In this document: positions 27,476-36,275 of the stretch, in pieces | Numbering within the stretch: position 1 is the stretch's first letter | Layout: each line of letters starts with the position of its first letter | From: an uncultured Saprospiraceae bacterium | GTDB lineage: Bacteria > Bacteroidota > Bacteroidia > Chitinophagales > Saprospiraceae | Direction of reading: 5' to 3' | Assembly (NCBI GenBank): GCA_937926205.1 | Contig: CALEYL010000059.1 | Span: forward strand, 1-64,000 | Length of the DNA: 64,000 bases | The notes under the pieces: model-generated | What the model saw: the letters and a program-made list of their open reading frames with translations, nothing else | The model's database searches: none | What the model was told of the DNA's origin: nothing | Position numbers and translations under genes: made by a program

Positions 27476-27998
27476 ATCGGGTGTTTTTGTGGGTGTGTGT
27501 GATAAGAAGGAACTGGCCTTTGCTTGTAAAGGCTTCCGCGCTGTGAGCTTCAAAAGGTTTGGAACCAAATGAGATTTCTGAAACCCATTGCTCTGTTACT
27601 GCCCATGTCTTATGGCTTTCGTTTGCCACTTATTGTAAACTAATACTTTGCAAAATTAAGAAACAAATGATAACTTGCTGGTCAAAAGATCCTAATATGA
27701 CCACGATGGAGAACTGTTTATTATGCCTCTGCTTTTTGGCGCTTGCCGGAAGGAGAGGCATTGTTATTGGTGTCAGCCATAGGCGTCGTAAAGATACCAG
27801 TGACTACAGTGATGCGAAGTTGCGATTGATGTAGTCAGGGGTGCGGTAGTAGGAATGTTCGCTGTAATGAAAAAATATAATATAACAAAAATTTACAATA
27901 ATATTCAACCTTAGCTTCGGGCCACTTTTTTTCATATTCTGGAAAGAAGGCAATGAGTTTTTTGGGTTGCATACCCACATTTCGTCGCTGGAGAACCG
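27476..27998. other. Intergenic, no supported gene
   Basis: About 520 bp between the inverted-repeat element and the second toxin-antitoxin pair. A 91-codon plus frame (27559-27834) has atypical composition and no recognisable protein features. Nothing else was seen. Confidence 0.45.
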
Positions 27999-28006
27999 TA
28001 TATTTG
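27999..28006 (+). promoter_or_regulatory. -7 element for the PIN toxin-antitoxin operon
   Basis: A perfect TATATTTG 20 nt before the ATG at 28027. No good TTG at the expected distance. It makes the in-frame ATG at 27967, which lies upstream of the -7 box, an unlikely start. Confidence 0.5.
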
Positions 28007-28026
28007 CATACAAAACAACTGAAATT

Positions 28027-28263
28027 ATGACCATCACCATAGAGACATCGGGTATCCAAGAGGTTGAGGAGCTGCTTAAGTTACTTAAATCATTGAATAT
28101 CAAAAATATAGAAGTAAGGCCTTCCTCTGCTTCACCCCGGCCTGTTATTACCAAAGGCGATAAAAAGTTGGATCCAAAGGCACTTTTCGGTATCTGGAAA
28201 GACAATCCAAGAACTATCGAGCAAATACGATCAACTGCTTGGAAGCGAAACTGGGATAATTGA
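28027..28263 (+). CDS. Antitoxin-like partner of a VapC-type PIN protein
   Basis: A 78-aa protein. The N-terminal half MTITIETSGIQEVEELLKLLKSLNI looks like a dimerisation strand-helix. The C-terminal half (DPKALFGIWKDNPRTIEQIRSTAWKRNWDN) resembles the toxin-wrapping tail of antitoxins that precede VapC genes, ending with the common R..W.R. motif. The stop is 1 nt before the toxin ATG, so translation is coupled. The start at 28027 is set by the promoter position. Confidence 0.78.
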   Translation: MTITIETSGIQEVEELLKLLKSLNIKNIEVRPSSASPRPVITKGDKKLDPKALFGIWKDNPRTIEQIRSTAWKRNWDN

Positions 28264-28264
28264 T

Positions 28265-28642
28265 ATGGTACTTTGCGATACCAATATTTTCATCAACGCC
28301 TTCAATGGAAGGGTTGACACGATAGACCAATTAAACAAGATTGGCCTGGTTGACATCGTTTTGTCCTCAATTACTGTTATGGAACTTTTTCAAGGCATGG
28401 GCAACAAAACTGAGCTTGCCCAGATGAAGAAAAAAATAAAATTTTATGATGTAATACAGATTGACGAGGCCATTTCGCAAAAGGCAATTGAATTGGTCGA
28501 AAGCTACAAACTCAGTCATGGTTTGCAAATACCAGATGCCATAATAGGAGCAACTGCTGCAATTCACCAAATACCGTTATACACTTATAATTTACGAGAT
28601 TTTAATTTTCTTCCGGGAATAATGTTCTATCAATCCGCATAA
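28265..28642 (+). CDS. VapC-type PIN-domain ribonuclease toxin
   Basis: A 125-aa PIN protein. The acidic active-site residues are in place: Asp5 (LCDTNIFINAF), Glu40 (ITVMELFQGM) and Asp91 (GLQIPDAIIGATA). The end has the YTYNLRDFNFLPGI block typical of VapC. Family members cut tRNA or rRNA when the antitoxin is lost. It is the second gene of the pair starting at 28027 and unlike the DUF3368 pair at 17.1 kb, so the two loci are not duplicates. Confidence 0.88.
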   Translation: MVLCDTNIFINAFNGRVDTIDQLNKIGLVDIVLSSITVMELFQGMGNKTELAQMKKKIKFYDVIQIDEAISQKAIELVESYKLSHGLQIPDAIIGATAAIHQIPLYTYNLRDFNFLPGIMFYQSA

Positions 28643-28956
28643 TAAATAATACAGCGAACTACGGCTTCCCTGCCAACCGCCCGCTCACACCCAACCTGAT
28701 TACCCTGCTCAAGCTGGGGATACGGCTACTTTGATGATACGGCTCTTGAAAAACTACAATCTTCAAAGCCATCAAATGGAGTTGATACCGGGTGCTGATT
28801 TAAAAAGGCTTTTCAACTCCGTTCATACTGCCATCGATTTATGGGATAGGGTAAGGCCGAAGTATGTGCGGTGGCAGATGCGTGGCTAAAAATTACTTTC
28901 AATCATGATTAATGCACCAAGTTATCCTAAAATTGAATCTATGTGTGAAAAGCACA
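28643..28956 (+). other. Intergenic with a 37-codon relic frame
   Basis: A frame at 28776-28889 reads MELIPGADLKRLF and then VHTAIDLWDRVRPKYVRW, which looks protein-like but belongs to no family I can name; the flanks are in other frames. It may be a gene fragment. A phrase similar to 28690-28720 (CCCAACCTGATTACCCTGCTC) recurs in degraded form at about 30105-30130. Confidence 0.3.
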
Positions 28957-30075
28957 ATGAAACTATACTACATTTTTCTGTCTATCATGATTATGGTATC
29001 CTGTTCTCCTGGTAAATCTAATTATGCTGAAATAGTGGGGAATTGGCAACTTGATACGCTAATTGATAGTTCTGGTATTGAAAATAAATTTTATTTCGTT
29101 AGTAAACCTGGTATAGAATTTATTTCTACTTCACAATTTCGATATTTCCCCGGACCCATAGATTTGCCGCGAGAGGAACAACCAACCTTAAATGAACTAA
29201 TTGATACCATAAGAAATTTTAAAATTCTGGATCAACAAATTATGTACAATTCTTTAAAGGATGACAAACCCATTACGAAGAAAATCTTGCGCTTGACTTC
29301 CGACTCGCTTTATCTTCTTGACAGTAATAAGAATTTGCATAAATACTTCAGAATACATCAAGATTCAAGTAAGCAAAACTTTATAAACAGGATCGTTCTG
29401 TCATCTACGGGTTGTTATGGGGCTTGCCCAATAATGGATATAGAGGTAAATAAATCAACTGAAGCGTCATTTTATTGCACAGCGAATTGTGGGAAAAAAG
29501 GATTTCATAAGGGAAATGTTCCAAAGCCTAAGGTCGAAAGATTGTTTCAATTTTTGAATTTTATAAACATAGATGCTTTAGCAAATTCATACGAAGCAGA
29601 CCATACAGATGACGAGGAAATAATTGTTAGTTTTTATTATGATCATAAACTTTTGAAAACAGTATCAGATTATGGAAGACAAGCGCCTCCTGAATTCATA
29701 TGGCTTTATACCTATCTGAGATACATGCCAGGATTAAGGAATTTAGAGCTGAAACGTGAATATATGAATGCTTTAAACAAACCTGAATGCTATGTATTTT
29801 CAAATGGTGAAGAAGGGTATTCGTTCCAGAGACCAGAAAGCTATATCATATACACACAGCTATTGAGCGCTAAAATTATCAACGAAAAACCCGATTTACC
29901 TTGTGAAATTTATGATTTGAGCTCTCCAGTTCAAAAATTAGAAGGATTCATAGCCTACAATGGAAAACCCAAAGTAATTGGACATACCAATGGGCGGTAC
30001 TTTAAATTTAAAAGCATGAATAATAAAATCATTGACTTGGGATACAATTGTGTAAACATGAAATTGTCAATATAA
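28957..30075 (+). CDS. Lipoprotein with a DUF6438-like domain
   Basis: A 372-aa protein from the ATG at 28957, which gives a lipoprotein signal (MKLYYIFLSIMIMVSC); the frame opens 15 codons earlier. The central region reads IVLSSTGCYGACPIMDIEVNK ... ASFYCTANCGKKGFHKGNVPKPKVERLFQ, resembling DUF6438 domains of Bacteroidota lipoproteins (the S-x-G-C-x-G-x-C-P signature). Function unknown. The gene is AT-richer than its neighbours, fitting an accessory region. Confidence 0.65.
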   Translation: MKLYYIFLSIMIMVSCSPGKSNYAEIVGNWQLDTLIDSSGIENKFYFVSKPGIEFISTSQFRYFPGPIDLPREEQPTLNELIDTIRNFKILDQQIMYNSLKDDKPITKKILRLTSDSLYLLDSNKNLHKYFRIHQDSSKQNFINRIVLSSTGCYGACPIMDIEVNKSTEASFYCTANCGKKGFHKGNVPKPKVERLFQFLNFINIDALANSYEADHTDDEEIIVSFYYDHKLLKTVSDYGRQAPPEFIWLYTYLRYMPGLRNLELKREYMNALNKPECYVFSNGEEGYSFQRPESYIIYTQLLSAKIINEKPDLPCEIYDLSSPVQKLEGFIAYNGKPKVIGHTNGRYFKFKSMNNKIIDLGYNCVNMKLSI

Positions 30076-30362
30076 AATAAAGGAAAAACAATCTACCCCA
30101 CTGGCGCCCAAGCTAATTACCCCCTGCTCATTTCAAAAACAATGTCGCTTGTTGCGACCATTCAGGGTCGCATACATACTAAAGCCGCACGTTCAGCCCG
30201 CATTCTACAATCCAGGATTTTTTGCTTGCACTAATCGCGAAAAGTGTACCACCCAATAATGTTAGCATCTTCGGAAAAAACCGGCGGCAACCTGTTTTGT
30301 CGCGCCTTAACCAGCGCACTCTGCATAAGCGAGCACTGGTCTGCAATTAGCCAACTGAAAAA

Positions 30363-30393
30363 TTGACCAAGTTCAATACAAAGTGTACTTTTG
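30363..30393 (+). promoter_or_regulatory. Promoter-like site just before a repeat element
   Basis: TTG at 30363-30365, a 20-nt spacer, then a perfect TACTTTTG at 30386-30393. The next gene starts at 30589, so a transcript from here would carry the repeat as a leader of about 190 nt. Confidence 0.5.
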
Positions 30394-30560
30394 AGTAGGG
30401 GTGAGGTTTAGCCAGACAAGGCGTTCAGGAGGTAAATTACGTGTGCGGGTAAAGTCCCGGCCAGGCCTGCGAAAATAGTGTTGGGAAGCTGATAAAGCAC
30501 CAAAAGGATAACGCCGAAGGGCACAAAGACTTGCCTGCCGACAGGTAGGTACATTGAGCA
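30394..30560 (-). repeat. Diverged relative of the hairpin element family
   Basis: Read on the minus strand it has, in order, GGCGTTATCC, GGGACTTTACCC ... GTAATTTACCTCC and ACGCCTTGTCTGGCTAAACC. These line up with the blocks GCGTT, GTCATTTAC..GTAAACT and CGCCTTG/GCCTTG of the copies at 39.8 and 45.7 kb. It also carries a CTGCCGACAGGTAGG palindrome near 30536-30550. Alignment is by eye and weaker than for the other two. Confidence 0.4.
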
Positions 30561-30588
30561 ATTGGAGAAGAAAAATCAAAAAGTTTGA

Positions 30589-31002
30589 ATGAAGCAGATA
30601 GTAATGATATTATTGTATTCAATTGCTTTTACGTCTTGTGACCCAGGATTGATTAACAATTATGTCGTTGACAACCAATCAGATTATTCTGTTGAAGCAA
30701 AAGTCAGATTACAAGAAGGGCATCGAAGAATTCATGAAACTGACACAATTCAGATAGTCAAGATAAAACCCAAATCTAAGATTGAAATCATTGATTATGG
30801 CCAAATTGGAAGTGCTCACGATAAGAAGCAACATTTTTTGGAAGCATTCGATACAATTTCGATTCAATCAAACGGAATACCTTTTAAGAAAAGAGTAAGA
30901 GAAAGAAACAATTGGAGTTATCGTGTGATAAGTGAGGGATTATTGTCAATGGATGAAGTTGAGTATATATTCGTTATCAATAATGAAGCTATTAATGAAT
31001 AA
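30589..31002 (+). CDS. Small lipoprotein of unknown function
   Basis: A 137-aa protein. MKQIVMILLYSIAFTSC is a lipoprotein signal with the Cys at 17. The mature part is beta-rich (NNYVVDNQSDYSVEAKVRL ... YGQIGSAHDKKQHFLEAFDTISIQSNG), resembling small Bacteroidota lipoproteins with no assigned role. The AT-rich coding sequence matches the other accessory genes of this stretch. Confidence 0.65.
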   Translation: MKQIVMILLYSIAFTSCDPGLINNYVVDNQSDYSVEAKVRLQEGHRRIHETDTIQIVKIKPKSKIEIIDYGQIGSAHDKKQHFLEAFDTISIQSNGIPFKKRVRERNNWSYRVISEGLLSMDEVEYIFVINNEAINE

Positions 31003-31062
31003 AAGAATGCCCTGAATAGCTACCCCTCCCCAATCACCATGGCACCTAAATCGCACTTAATC

Positions 31063-33495
31063 ATGCAATTAAAAACCCTCTCACTTCCATGCTTCCTCTT
31101 CATTTGTTGTTCCAACTTACCCGCACAATCCCGCGAAGTAATAGCATTGGAGGAATGGAAATTTTTCAAAGGAGATCAGGAATCGGCATCGCGCATCGAT
31201 TTTAATGACAGCAACTGGAAAGCGGTCATTGTTCCTCACGATTGGGCCATTTACGGCCCTTTTGATCCGGAAATTGACAAACAGACGGTTGAAATTGAAC
31301 AGAACAACGAAAAAGGAGCGACCGAAAAAACAGGCAGAACCGGCGCGCTGCCTTTCATTGGGGTGAGCTGGTACAGAAAAACCATGGACTTGCCTGCCAT
31401 TACCCCCGAAAAACAGGTCTTGTTGACCTTCGATGGCGCCATGAGCAATGCCGAAGTGTTTGTAAACGGGCAAAAAGTAGGCAACCGGCCTTATGGCTAC
31501 AGCTACTTTTATTTTGATATTACTGATTATGTCCAGAAAGGGAAAAAGAACGTCATTGCCGTTCGTCTCGAAAACCAGCCTTTTTCTTCGAGGTGGTATC
31601 CCGGAGCAGGCTTGTATCGCAAAGTCAGGCTGATCATAAAAGACAAGGCAAGCTTCAAACACTGGGGAAACTACCTCACCACGCCCTACATTTCCGAAAA
31701 CGTAGCCAGGGTTGCCATCCGGTCGCAGGTGCAGGGGGAAAATCTTACCGTAAAAACCAGCATCCGGGATGCCGATGGTCGGTTGGTGGCGGAGAACACC
31801 GCATCCGAAAGGTTTGGGGATGAGATCGCACAAAACATTGCGGTTAAAAATCCCCGCCTGTGGGATACGGAAAGCCCTTATTTGTACACGGCCGAATTGA
31901 AACTTTACCAGGGCGATGTTTTAAAAGATGCAGAAGTGGTCCGTTTTGGGATCAGGGAAATCAAATACAGTGCGGCAAATGGATTTGAGCTGAACGGAAA
32001 AGTTACAAAATTCAAAGGCGTTTGCCTGCACCACGATTTGGGCCCGATTGGCACTGCGGTCAACAAGGCTGCCCTGAAACGGCAACTGACCATCCTGAAA
32101 GATCTGGGCTGTAATGCCATTCGTTCGTCGCACAACATGCCCTCGCTGGAACAGTTGGAATTGTGCGACGAGATGGGCTTCCTGTTTATGGCGGAGAGTT
32201 TCGACGAGTGGAAAAGACCGAAAGTGAAAAACGGCTACAACCTGTATTTTGATGAATGGGCAGAAAAAGATGTGGTGAATCTGGTGCAGGCCACCCGGAA
32301 CCATCCCTGTATTGTGATGTGGAGTGCCGGGAATGAAGTGCCCGACCAATGGGGCAGCGAAGGGGTGAAAAGGTTAAAATGGCTTCAGGACCTCTTTCAC
32401 CGCGAAGACCCGACCCGGCCGGTAACGGTTGGGATGGATCAGGTTAAAAGCGTAATGGAAAGCGGGTTTGGCGCCATCCTGGATATTCCGGGCTTGAACT
32501 ATCGCACGCACCTGTACGGCGAAGCTTATGAAAAATTTCCACAGGGGCTGCTTTTGGGCTCAGAAACGGCTTCAACGGTGAGTTCCAGGGGCGTTTATAA
32601 ATTTCCGGTTGTCCATGTTTCCGAAAAAGTCTACGACGACCACCAGTGCTCTTCCTACGACCTTGAATATTGCAACTGGTCGAACATTCCCGAAGATGAT
32701 TTTGTCTTGCAGGACGATAAGCCCTGGGTAATTGGCGAGTTCGTCTGGACTGGTTTTGATTATTTAGGCGAGCCCACGCCCTACGATATTTACTGGCCTT
32801 CGCGAAGCTCCTATTTTGGCATTTGCGACCTTGCCGGTTTGCCGAAAGACCGGTATTATCTGTACCGAAGCCGCTGGAATACCAAAGACAAAACCCTGCA
32901 CATTTTGCCGCATTGGAACTGGGAAGGCCGCGAAGGCGAGGTCACGCCAGTTTTTGTTTACACCAGCTATAACAGCGCTGAATTGTTTGTAAATGGCAAA
33001 AGCCAGGGCATCCAGAAAAAGAGCTATGAATCGAAGTTGAACCGTTACCGCTTAATGTGGATGGATGTGAAATATGAGCCCGGAACCTTAAAAGTGGTTG
33101 CTTACGACGATCAGGGTAAAGCGGTTGCAGAAAAGTCGATTGTTACGGCCGGCAAACCCCATCATATTGTGCTGGAAGCGGACCAACAGGTTGTCCTGGC
33201 TAATGGCGAGGATTTGAGTTATGTAACGGCTACGATTGTGGATAAACAAGGAAATCCCTGCCCGACCGCTTCGAATCGATTGACCTTTGAGGTAAAAGGC
33301 CAGGGGAAATACAGGGCTGCCTGTAATGGCGATGCCACCTCGCTTGAGCTATTTCATGAACCCTCCATGAAAGCCTTTAATGGGAAGTTGGTGGTTCTGG
33401 TGCAGTCGTCTACCCAAAAAGGGGACATTGAATTGATTGTTTCCGGGGATAAACTTCGGAAGGGGAAAATAAGAATAGCTTCGGTGGAGGAATAA
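31063..33495 (+). CDS. Secreted glycoside hydrolase family 2 (beta-galactosidase-like)
   Basis: An 810-aa enzyme from the ATG at 31063, which starts a signal peptide (MQLKTLSLPCFLFICCSNLPAQ). The order is: sugar-binding beta-domain (GVSWYRKTMDLP ... AEVFVNGQKVGNRPYGYS), an immunoglobulin-like domain, then a TIM barrel with the acid/base Glu425 in SAGNEVPDQ and the probable nucleophile Glu501 in LGSETAS. C-terminal DUF4982-like (YNSAELFVNGKSQG) and Ig-like domains follow. It should cleave terminal beta-linked sugars from oligosaccharides or glycans in the periplasm or at the surface. Polysaccharide-use neighbours are limited to the GH43 gene 1.1 kb downstream; there is no SusCD pair. Confidence 0.9.
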   Translation: MQLKTLSLPCFLFICCSNLPAQSREVIALEEWKFFKGDQESASRIDFNDSNWKAVIVPHDWAIYGPFDPEIDKQTVEIEQNNEKGATEKTGRTGALPFIGVSWYRKTMDLPAITPEKQVLLTFDGAMSNAEVFVNGQKVGNRPYGYSYFYFDITDYVQKGKKNVIAVRLENQPFSSRWYPGAGLYRKVRLIIKDKASFKHWGNYLTTPYISENVARVAIRSQVQGENLTVKTSIRDADGRLVAENTASERFGDEIAQNIAVKNPRLWDTESPYLYTAELKLYQGDVLKDAEVVRFGIREIKYSAANGFELNGKVTKFKGVCLHHDLGPIGTAVNKAALKRQLTILKDLGCNAIRSSHNMPSLEQLELCDEMGFLFMAESFDEWKRPKVKNGYNLYFDEWAEKDVVNLVQATRNHPCIVMWSAGNEVPDQWGSEGVKRLKWLQDLFHREDPTRPVTVGMDQVKSVMESGFGAILDIPGLNYRTHLYGEAYEKFPQGLLLGSETASTVSSRGVYKFPVVHVSEKVYDDHQCSSYDLEYCNWSNIPEDDFVLQDDKPWVIGEFVWTGFDYLGEPTPYDIYWPSRSSYFGICDLAGLPKDRYYLYRSRWNTKDKTLHILPHWNWEGREGEVTPVFVYTSYNSAELFVNGKSQGIQKKSYESKLNRYRLMWMDVKYEPGTLKVVAYDDQGKAVAEKSIVTAGKPHHIVLEADQQVVLANGEDLSYVTATIVDKQGNPCPTASNRLTFEVKGQGKYRAACNGDATSLELFHEPSMKAFNGKLVVLVQSSTQKGDIELIVSGDKLRKGKIRIASVEE

Positions 33496-33540
33496 AAAGA
33501 ATTTTTACCTTGGTGGTCTTGTGCATCATGCGAGTGCCGG

Positions 33541-33666
33541 ATTTCCAAAATCTTTGAGATTTCGAAAATCGCCCTTGCCGGAAATATGTGGTGGGGTGCT
33601 GGCGGTGGACTTTATCGATTTGATGGCAATCGGTTTTATCAAGTTAAGCAGAATGGTCCGTGGTAG
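33541..33666 (+). pseudogene. Fragment of a two-component-regulator propeller repeat
   Basis: The plus frame reads IFEISKIALAGNMWWGAGGGLYRFDGNRFYQV and then a stop (written here across positions 33550-33666). GN-x-W-x-G-x-GGGL-Y-R-F-DG is the signature of Reg_prop beta-propeller blades found in hybrid histidine kinases and ligand sensors. Only one blade remains, with no gene around it. Confidence 0.5.
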
Positions 33667-33754
33667 TCTGCTGGATTTGCGGCTCTACCACTTTTACCAC
33701 AAGCGCTTAGTACTGCGATTAACACAATTGGAAAACACATAAACCAACAAGACA

Positions 33755-34543
33755 ATGATTAAATACCTCAACCTGTTACAAATCCAACTTTTTCATGATT
33801 ACTACATGGACGGCAATGCTCAAAATATGCACCTGGAAGTGGAGGAATTAACGGGCCGGTGGTTGTTTCAGGCGGGAATAAGGTTTATCCAATCCGGAAA
33901 TTCGGGACGATTAATGGTGCCGGAATCCTTCAATCTGAAAGAAGCTATTCGTCAAAACCCCAATATGACCTTGACCTTTCGATGCATTTCTCAAGAACGG
34001 GGTTTTATCAATTTCACGGATTACCCAATAGATGAATTTGGTCAAATGCTTTTTTCTAATCAGGAAGCAGAAAAAACGGACCAGGGGCCATTCCTTTTGA
34101 AAGGAACATTTACACCAGATTCAAATCCGCGAGAGGTGGCCACCATTCGGATCCACTTAGACCAGCTCACTGAATGGCCAATTGAATACCAGGTTCGATT
34201 TAAGTCAAGAGCGACAACCTGGAAGTATTTTATCATCGGTGGTTCAGATAGCAATTTAAAACTCAAATTAAGTGGTGCAGATGCCGGTTTATTTAAAAGT
34301 GCCACCGCCCGACTCCCGGATGGACAGATGGCACAAGTATTTGATTCCGGAAAAAACCTCATTCCCTCAAAAGAAAAAAGCCAAATTGATTTAAGCCTGT
34401 TAAGCGTTGCAAATGACAAACCAGAGGAGGATACAGTTCTGATAGCATATATGCCAACGCCAGCCTTCAGGGACATAATGCCTACTTCCTCGAATGAAGA
34501 TGGCGAACAGGAAATTTATACAGCAATATATGTGTATGTATAA
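33755..34543 (+). CDS. Hypothetical protein; start resembles a family seen in contractile-injection loci
   Basis: A 262-aa cytosolic protein without signal or membrane segment. The beginning (LQIQLFHDYYMDGNAQNMHLEVEE) has the L-x-H-D-Y-x-x-D-G pattern I associate with uncharacterised proteins found near extracellular contractile injection systems in Bacteroidota; this is from memory and weak. Residues 100-262 look beta-rich (REVATIRIHLDQL ... YQVRFKSRATTWKYFIIGG). No injection-system gene is in the window, so it may be an orphan. It is well formed, with a clear start. Confidence 0.55.
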   Translation: MIKYLNLLQIQLFHDYYMDGNAQNMHLEVEELTGRWLFQAGIRFIQSGNSGRLMVPESFNLKEAIRQNPNMTLTFRCISQERGFINFTDYPIDEFGQMLFSNQEAEKTDQGPFLLKGTFTPDSNPREVATIRIHLDQLTEWPIEYQVRFKSRATTWKYFIIGGSDSNLKLKLSGADAGLFKSATARLPDGQMAQVFDSGKNLIPSKEKSQIDLSLLSVANDKPEEDTVLIAYMPTPAFRDIMPTSSNEDGEQEIYTAIYVYV

Positions 34544-34601
34544 CTTCAATTAAAACAATGTGATTTCTGAACAATCTCTAAACGCCTACGAATCAGGTTA
34601 C

Positions 34602-35624
34602 ATGAAAATACCAATATTAACATTTATCTTTATAGCCATCGTTTTTTCATCCTGTCTAACCCAGGTGAAACGAAATGGAAATTTAAACCATTCCGGAAAT
34701 CCAATATTCCCGGGATGGTATGCCGATCCGGAAGGCATTGTTTTTAAGGATGAATATTGGGTATTTCCCACCTATTCAGCAAAATATGAAAACCAGGTAT
34801 TTTTCGATGCGTTTTCTTCGAAAGATTTGGTTACCTGGAAAAAACATGCCCATGTTCTGGATACCTCCATCATTAAATGGGCAAAACAAGCGCTTTGGGC
34901 GCCATCCATTATTGAGAAAAAAGGTAAATATTATTTATTTTTTTCGGCAAATGATCTTCAAAAACCAGGAGGGCCCTATTGGGACGAAAAAGATGCCATA
35001 AATCACCATGGCGGCATAGGAATAGCGGTGGCAGATGCACCTTCCGGGCCATTCAAAGACTACCTCGGAAAACCCTTGATAGGGGAATTTCACAATGATG
35101 CGCAACCCATTGATCAGTTTGTATTTAAAGATGTTGATGACACTTATTATCTGATTTATGGCGGCTGGGGGCATTGCAATTTAGCCATTCTGAATAATGA
35201 TTTTACAGGGTTTATTCCCTGGAATGGCGGTGAATTTTTTAAAGAAATTACACCTGAAGGGTATGTAGAAGGGCCGTTTATGTTCCACAGAAATAACACC
35301 TATTATTTTATGTGGTCTGAAGGCGGGTGGGGAAATGATACTTATAAAGTTGTGTATGCTATGGCGGATAAAGCGACAGGGCCTTATAAAAGAATTGGAA
35401 CCATTCTTCAGTCAGATAAAAACATTGCGACAGGCGCAGGGCATAATTCGGTAATTAAAACGCCAAATACGGATAATTGGTACATCGTTTATCATAGACG
35501 CCCCATTCCAAATGAAGGGCGCGATCACCGGGTAACCTGTATCGACAAGTTGGAATTTAACGAAGATGGTACCATCAAACAGGTGAAAATGACCTTTGAA
35601 GGGGTGAAAAAAGTAAACCGATAA
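34602..35624 (+). CDS. Lipoprotein glycoside hydrolase of the GH43 type
   Basis: A 340-aa protein from the ATG at 34602, which opens a lipoprotein signal (MKIPILTFIFIAIVFSSC); the frame can be extended 14 codons to a GTG, but that would hide the signal. The five-bladed propeller has the catalytic base in GWYADPEGIVF, the pKa-modulating Asp in NDAQPIDQFVF and the general acid Glu in GYVEGPFMF. The end (GAGHNSVIKTPNTDNWYIVYH) is typical. GH43 enzymes remove arabinose, xylose or related side chains; this one may work with the GH2 enzyme upstream. Confidence 0.85.
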   Translation: MKIPILTFIFIAIVFSSCLTQVKRNGNLNHSGNPIFPGWYADPEGIVFKDEYWVFPTYSAKYENQVFFDAFSSKDLVTWKKHAHVLDTSIIKWAKQALWAPSIIEKKGKYYLFFSANDLQKPGGPYWDEKDAINHHGGIGIAVADAPSGPFKDYLGKPLIGEFHNDAQPIDQFVFKDVDDTYYLIYGGWGHCNLAILNNDFTGFIPWNGGEFFKEITPEGYVEGPFMFHRNNTYYFMWSEGGWGNDTYKVVYAMADKATGPYKRIGTILQSDKNIATGAGHNSVIKTPNTDNWYIVYHRRPIPNEGRDHRVTCIDKLEFNEDGTIKQVKMTFEGVKKVNR

Positions 35625-35664
35625 ACTGTTGAACACACCAGTCTGACAAAAGCGCGGCAACCAA

Positions 35665-36135
35665 TCAATAAGCCGTTTTATCCGCTTTTGCTGCCCACTC
35701 CTGAAAAACAGCCAGACCTTCGTCCTGCAAAGCCTGATGGGCCGGAATTTTCCGTGCAGAAAGCGGCAATTCCAGTTCGCGATAAATAAAGTTGTCATCA
35801 AAGCCAATGGCAGCGGCGTCTGTTTTGGAGCAGGCATAAACCATGCGTTCTGGCCTCGCCCAGTAGATGGCGCCAAGGCACATCGGACAAGGCTCGCAGG
35901 AAGTGTAGAGCACACAACCCTCTAATTGATAGCTTTTAAGGTGGCGGCAGGCTTCGCGTATGGCCACAACTTCAGCATGTGCAGTCGGGTCGTTGGTCGA
36001 GGTGACCCGGTTGTTGCCTTTGCCGATGATGACGCCGTCTTTGACGATGATGGCGCCAAAAGGCCCGCCTTCGTTGTTTTGCATGCCGTGGCGGGCCATT
36101 TCGATGGCGGCTCTCAGGAAATGGAGGTCGTTCAT
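35665..36135 (-). CDS. Guanine deaminase-like nucleoside/base deaminase
   Basis: A 156-aa cytidine-deaminase-fold enzyme. Zinc ligands and the catalytic Glu are in HAEVVAI, and the other two zinc Cys lie in SCEPCPMCLGAIYWARPERM. The AIYWAR stretch and the long C-terminal arm (FIYRELELPLSARKIPAHQ) favour guanine deaminase (GuaD, guanine to xanthine) over tRNA adenosine deaminase. It is convergent with the GH43 gene (40 bp apart) and divergent from the Rpn-like fragment. Confidence 0.85.
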   Translation of the reverse strand: MNDLHFLRAAIEMARHGMQNNEGGPFGAIIVKDGVIIGKGNNRVTSTNDPTAHAEVVAIREACRHLKSYQLEGCVLYTSCEPCPMCLGAIYWARPERMVYACSKTDAAAIGFDDNFIYRELELPLSARKIPAHQALQDEGLAVFQEWAAKADKTAY

Positions 36136-36183
36136 AAGATGCAGGGTGTGTTAGAATCTTCTTTTTGAAACGCTTGAATTGGC

Positions 36184-36191
36184 CAAAGATA
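36184..36191 (-). promoter_or_regulatory. -7 element for the deaminase gene
   Basis: On the minus strand TATCTTTG matches TAnnTTTG, 49 nt before the start at 36135. No clear upstream TTG. Confidence 0.4.
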
Positions 36192-36208
36192 GCAATGTGA
36201 AGCCGGAG

Positions 36209-36239
36209 TTGGAAACCTTCTTTTCAGACTTTATATTTG
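36209..36239 (+). promoter_or_regulatory. Bacteroidota-type promoter for the Rpn-like fragment
   Basis: TTG at 36209-36211, a 20-nt spacer, then a perfect TATATTTG at 36232-36239. The ATG at 36276 follows after 36 nt. It is arranged back to back with the deaminase promoter. Confidence 0.65.
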
Positions 36240-36275
36240 CTTGAGCATGCGACTAAAGAAATAAAAATATCCGCT

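Larger units (their letters stand above)
30076..30588. other. Intergenic region holding a degraded repeat
   Basis: The first 290 bp hold no gene. The rest contains the promoter-like site at 30363-30393 and the repeat at 30394-30560 listed separately. Short minus-strand frames here are not supported. Confidence 0.5.

Noticed and set aside
27559..27834. A 91-codon plus-strand frame between the inverted-repeat element and the toxin-antitoxin pair
   Set aside because: No domain, promoter or composition support; Cys/Leu clusters look random.
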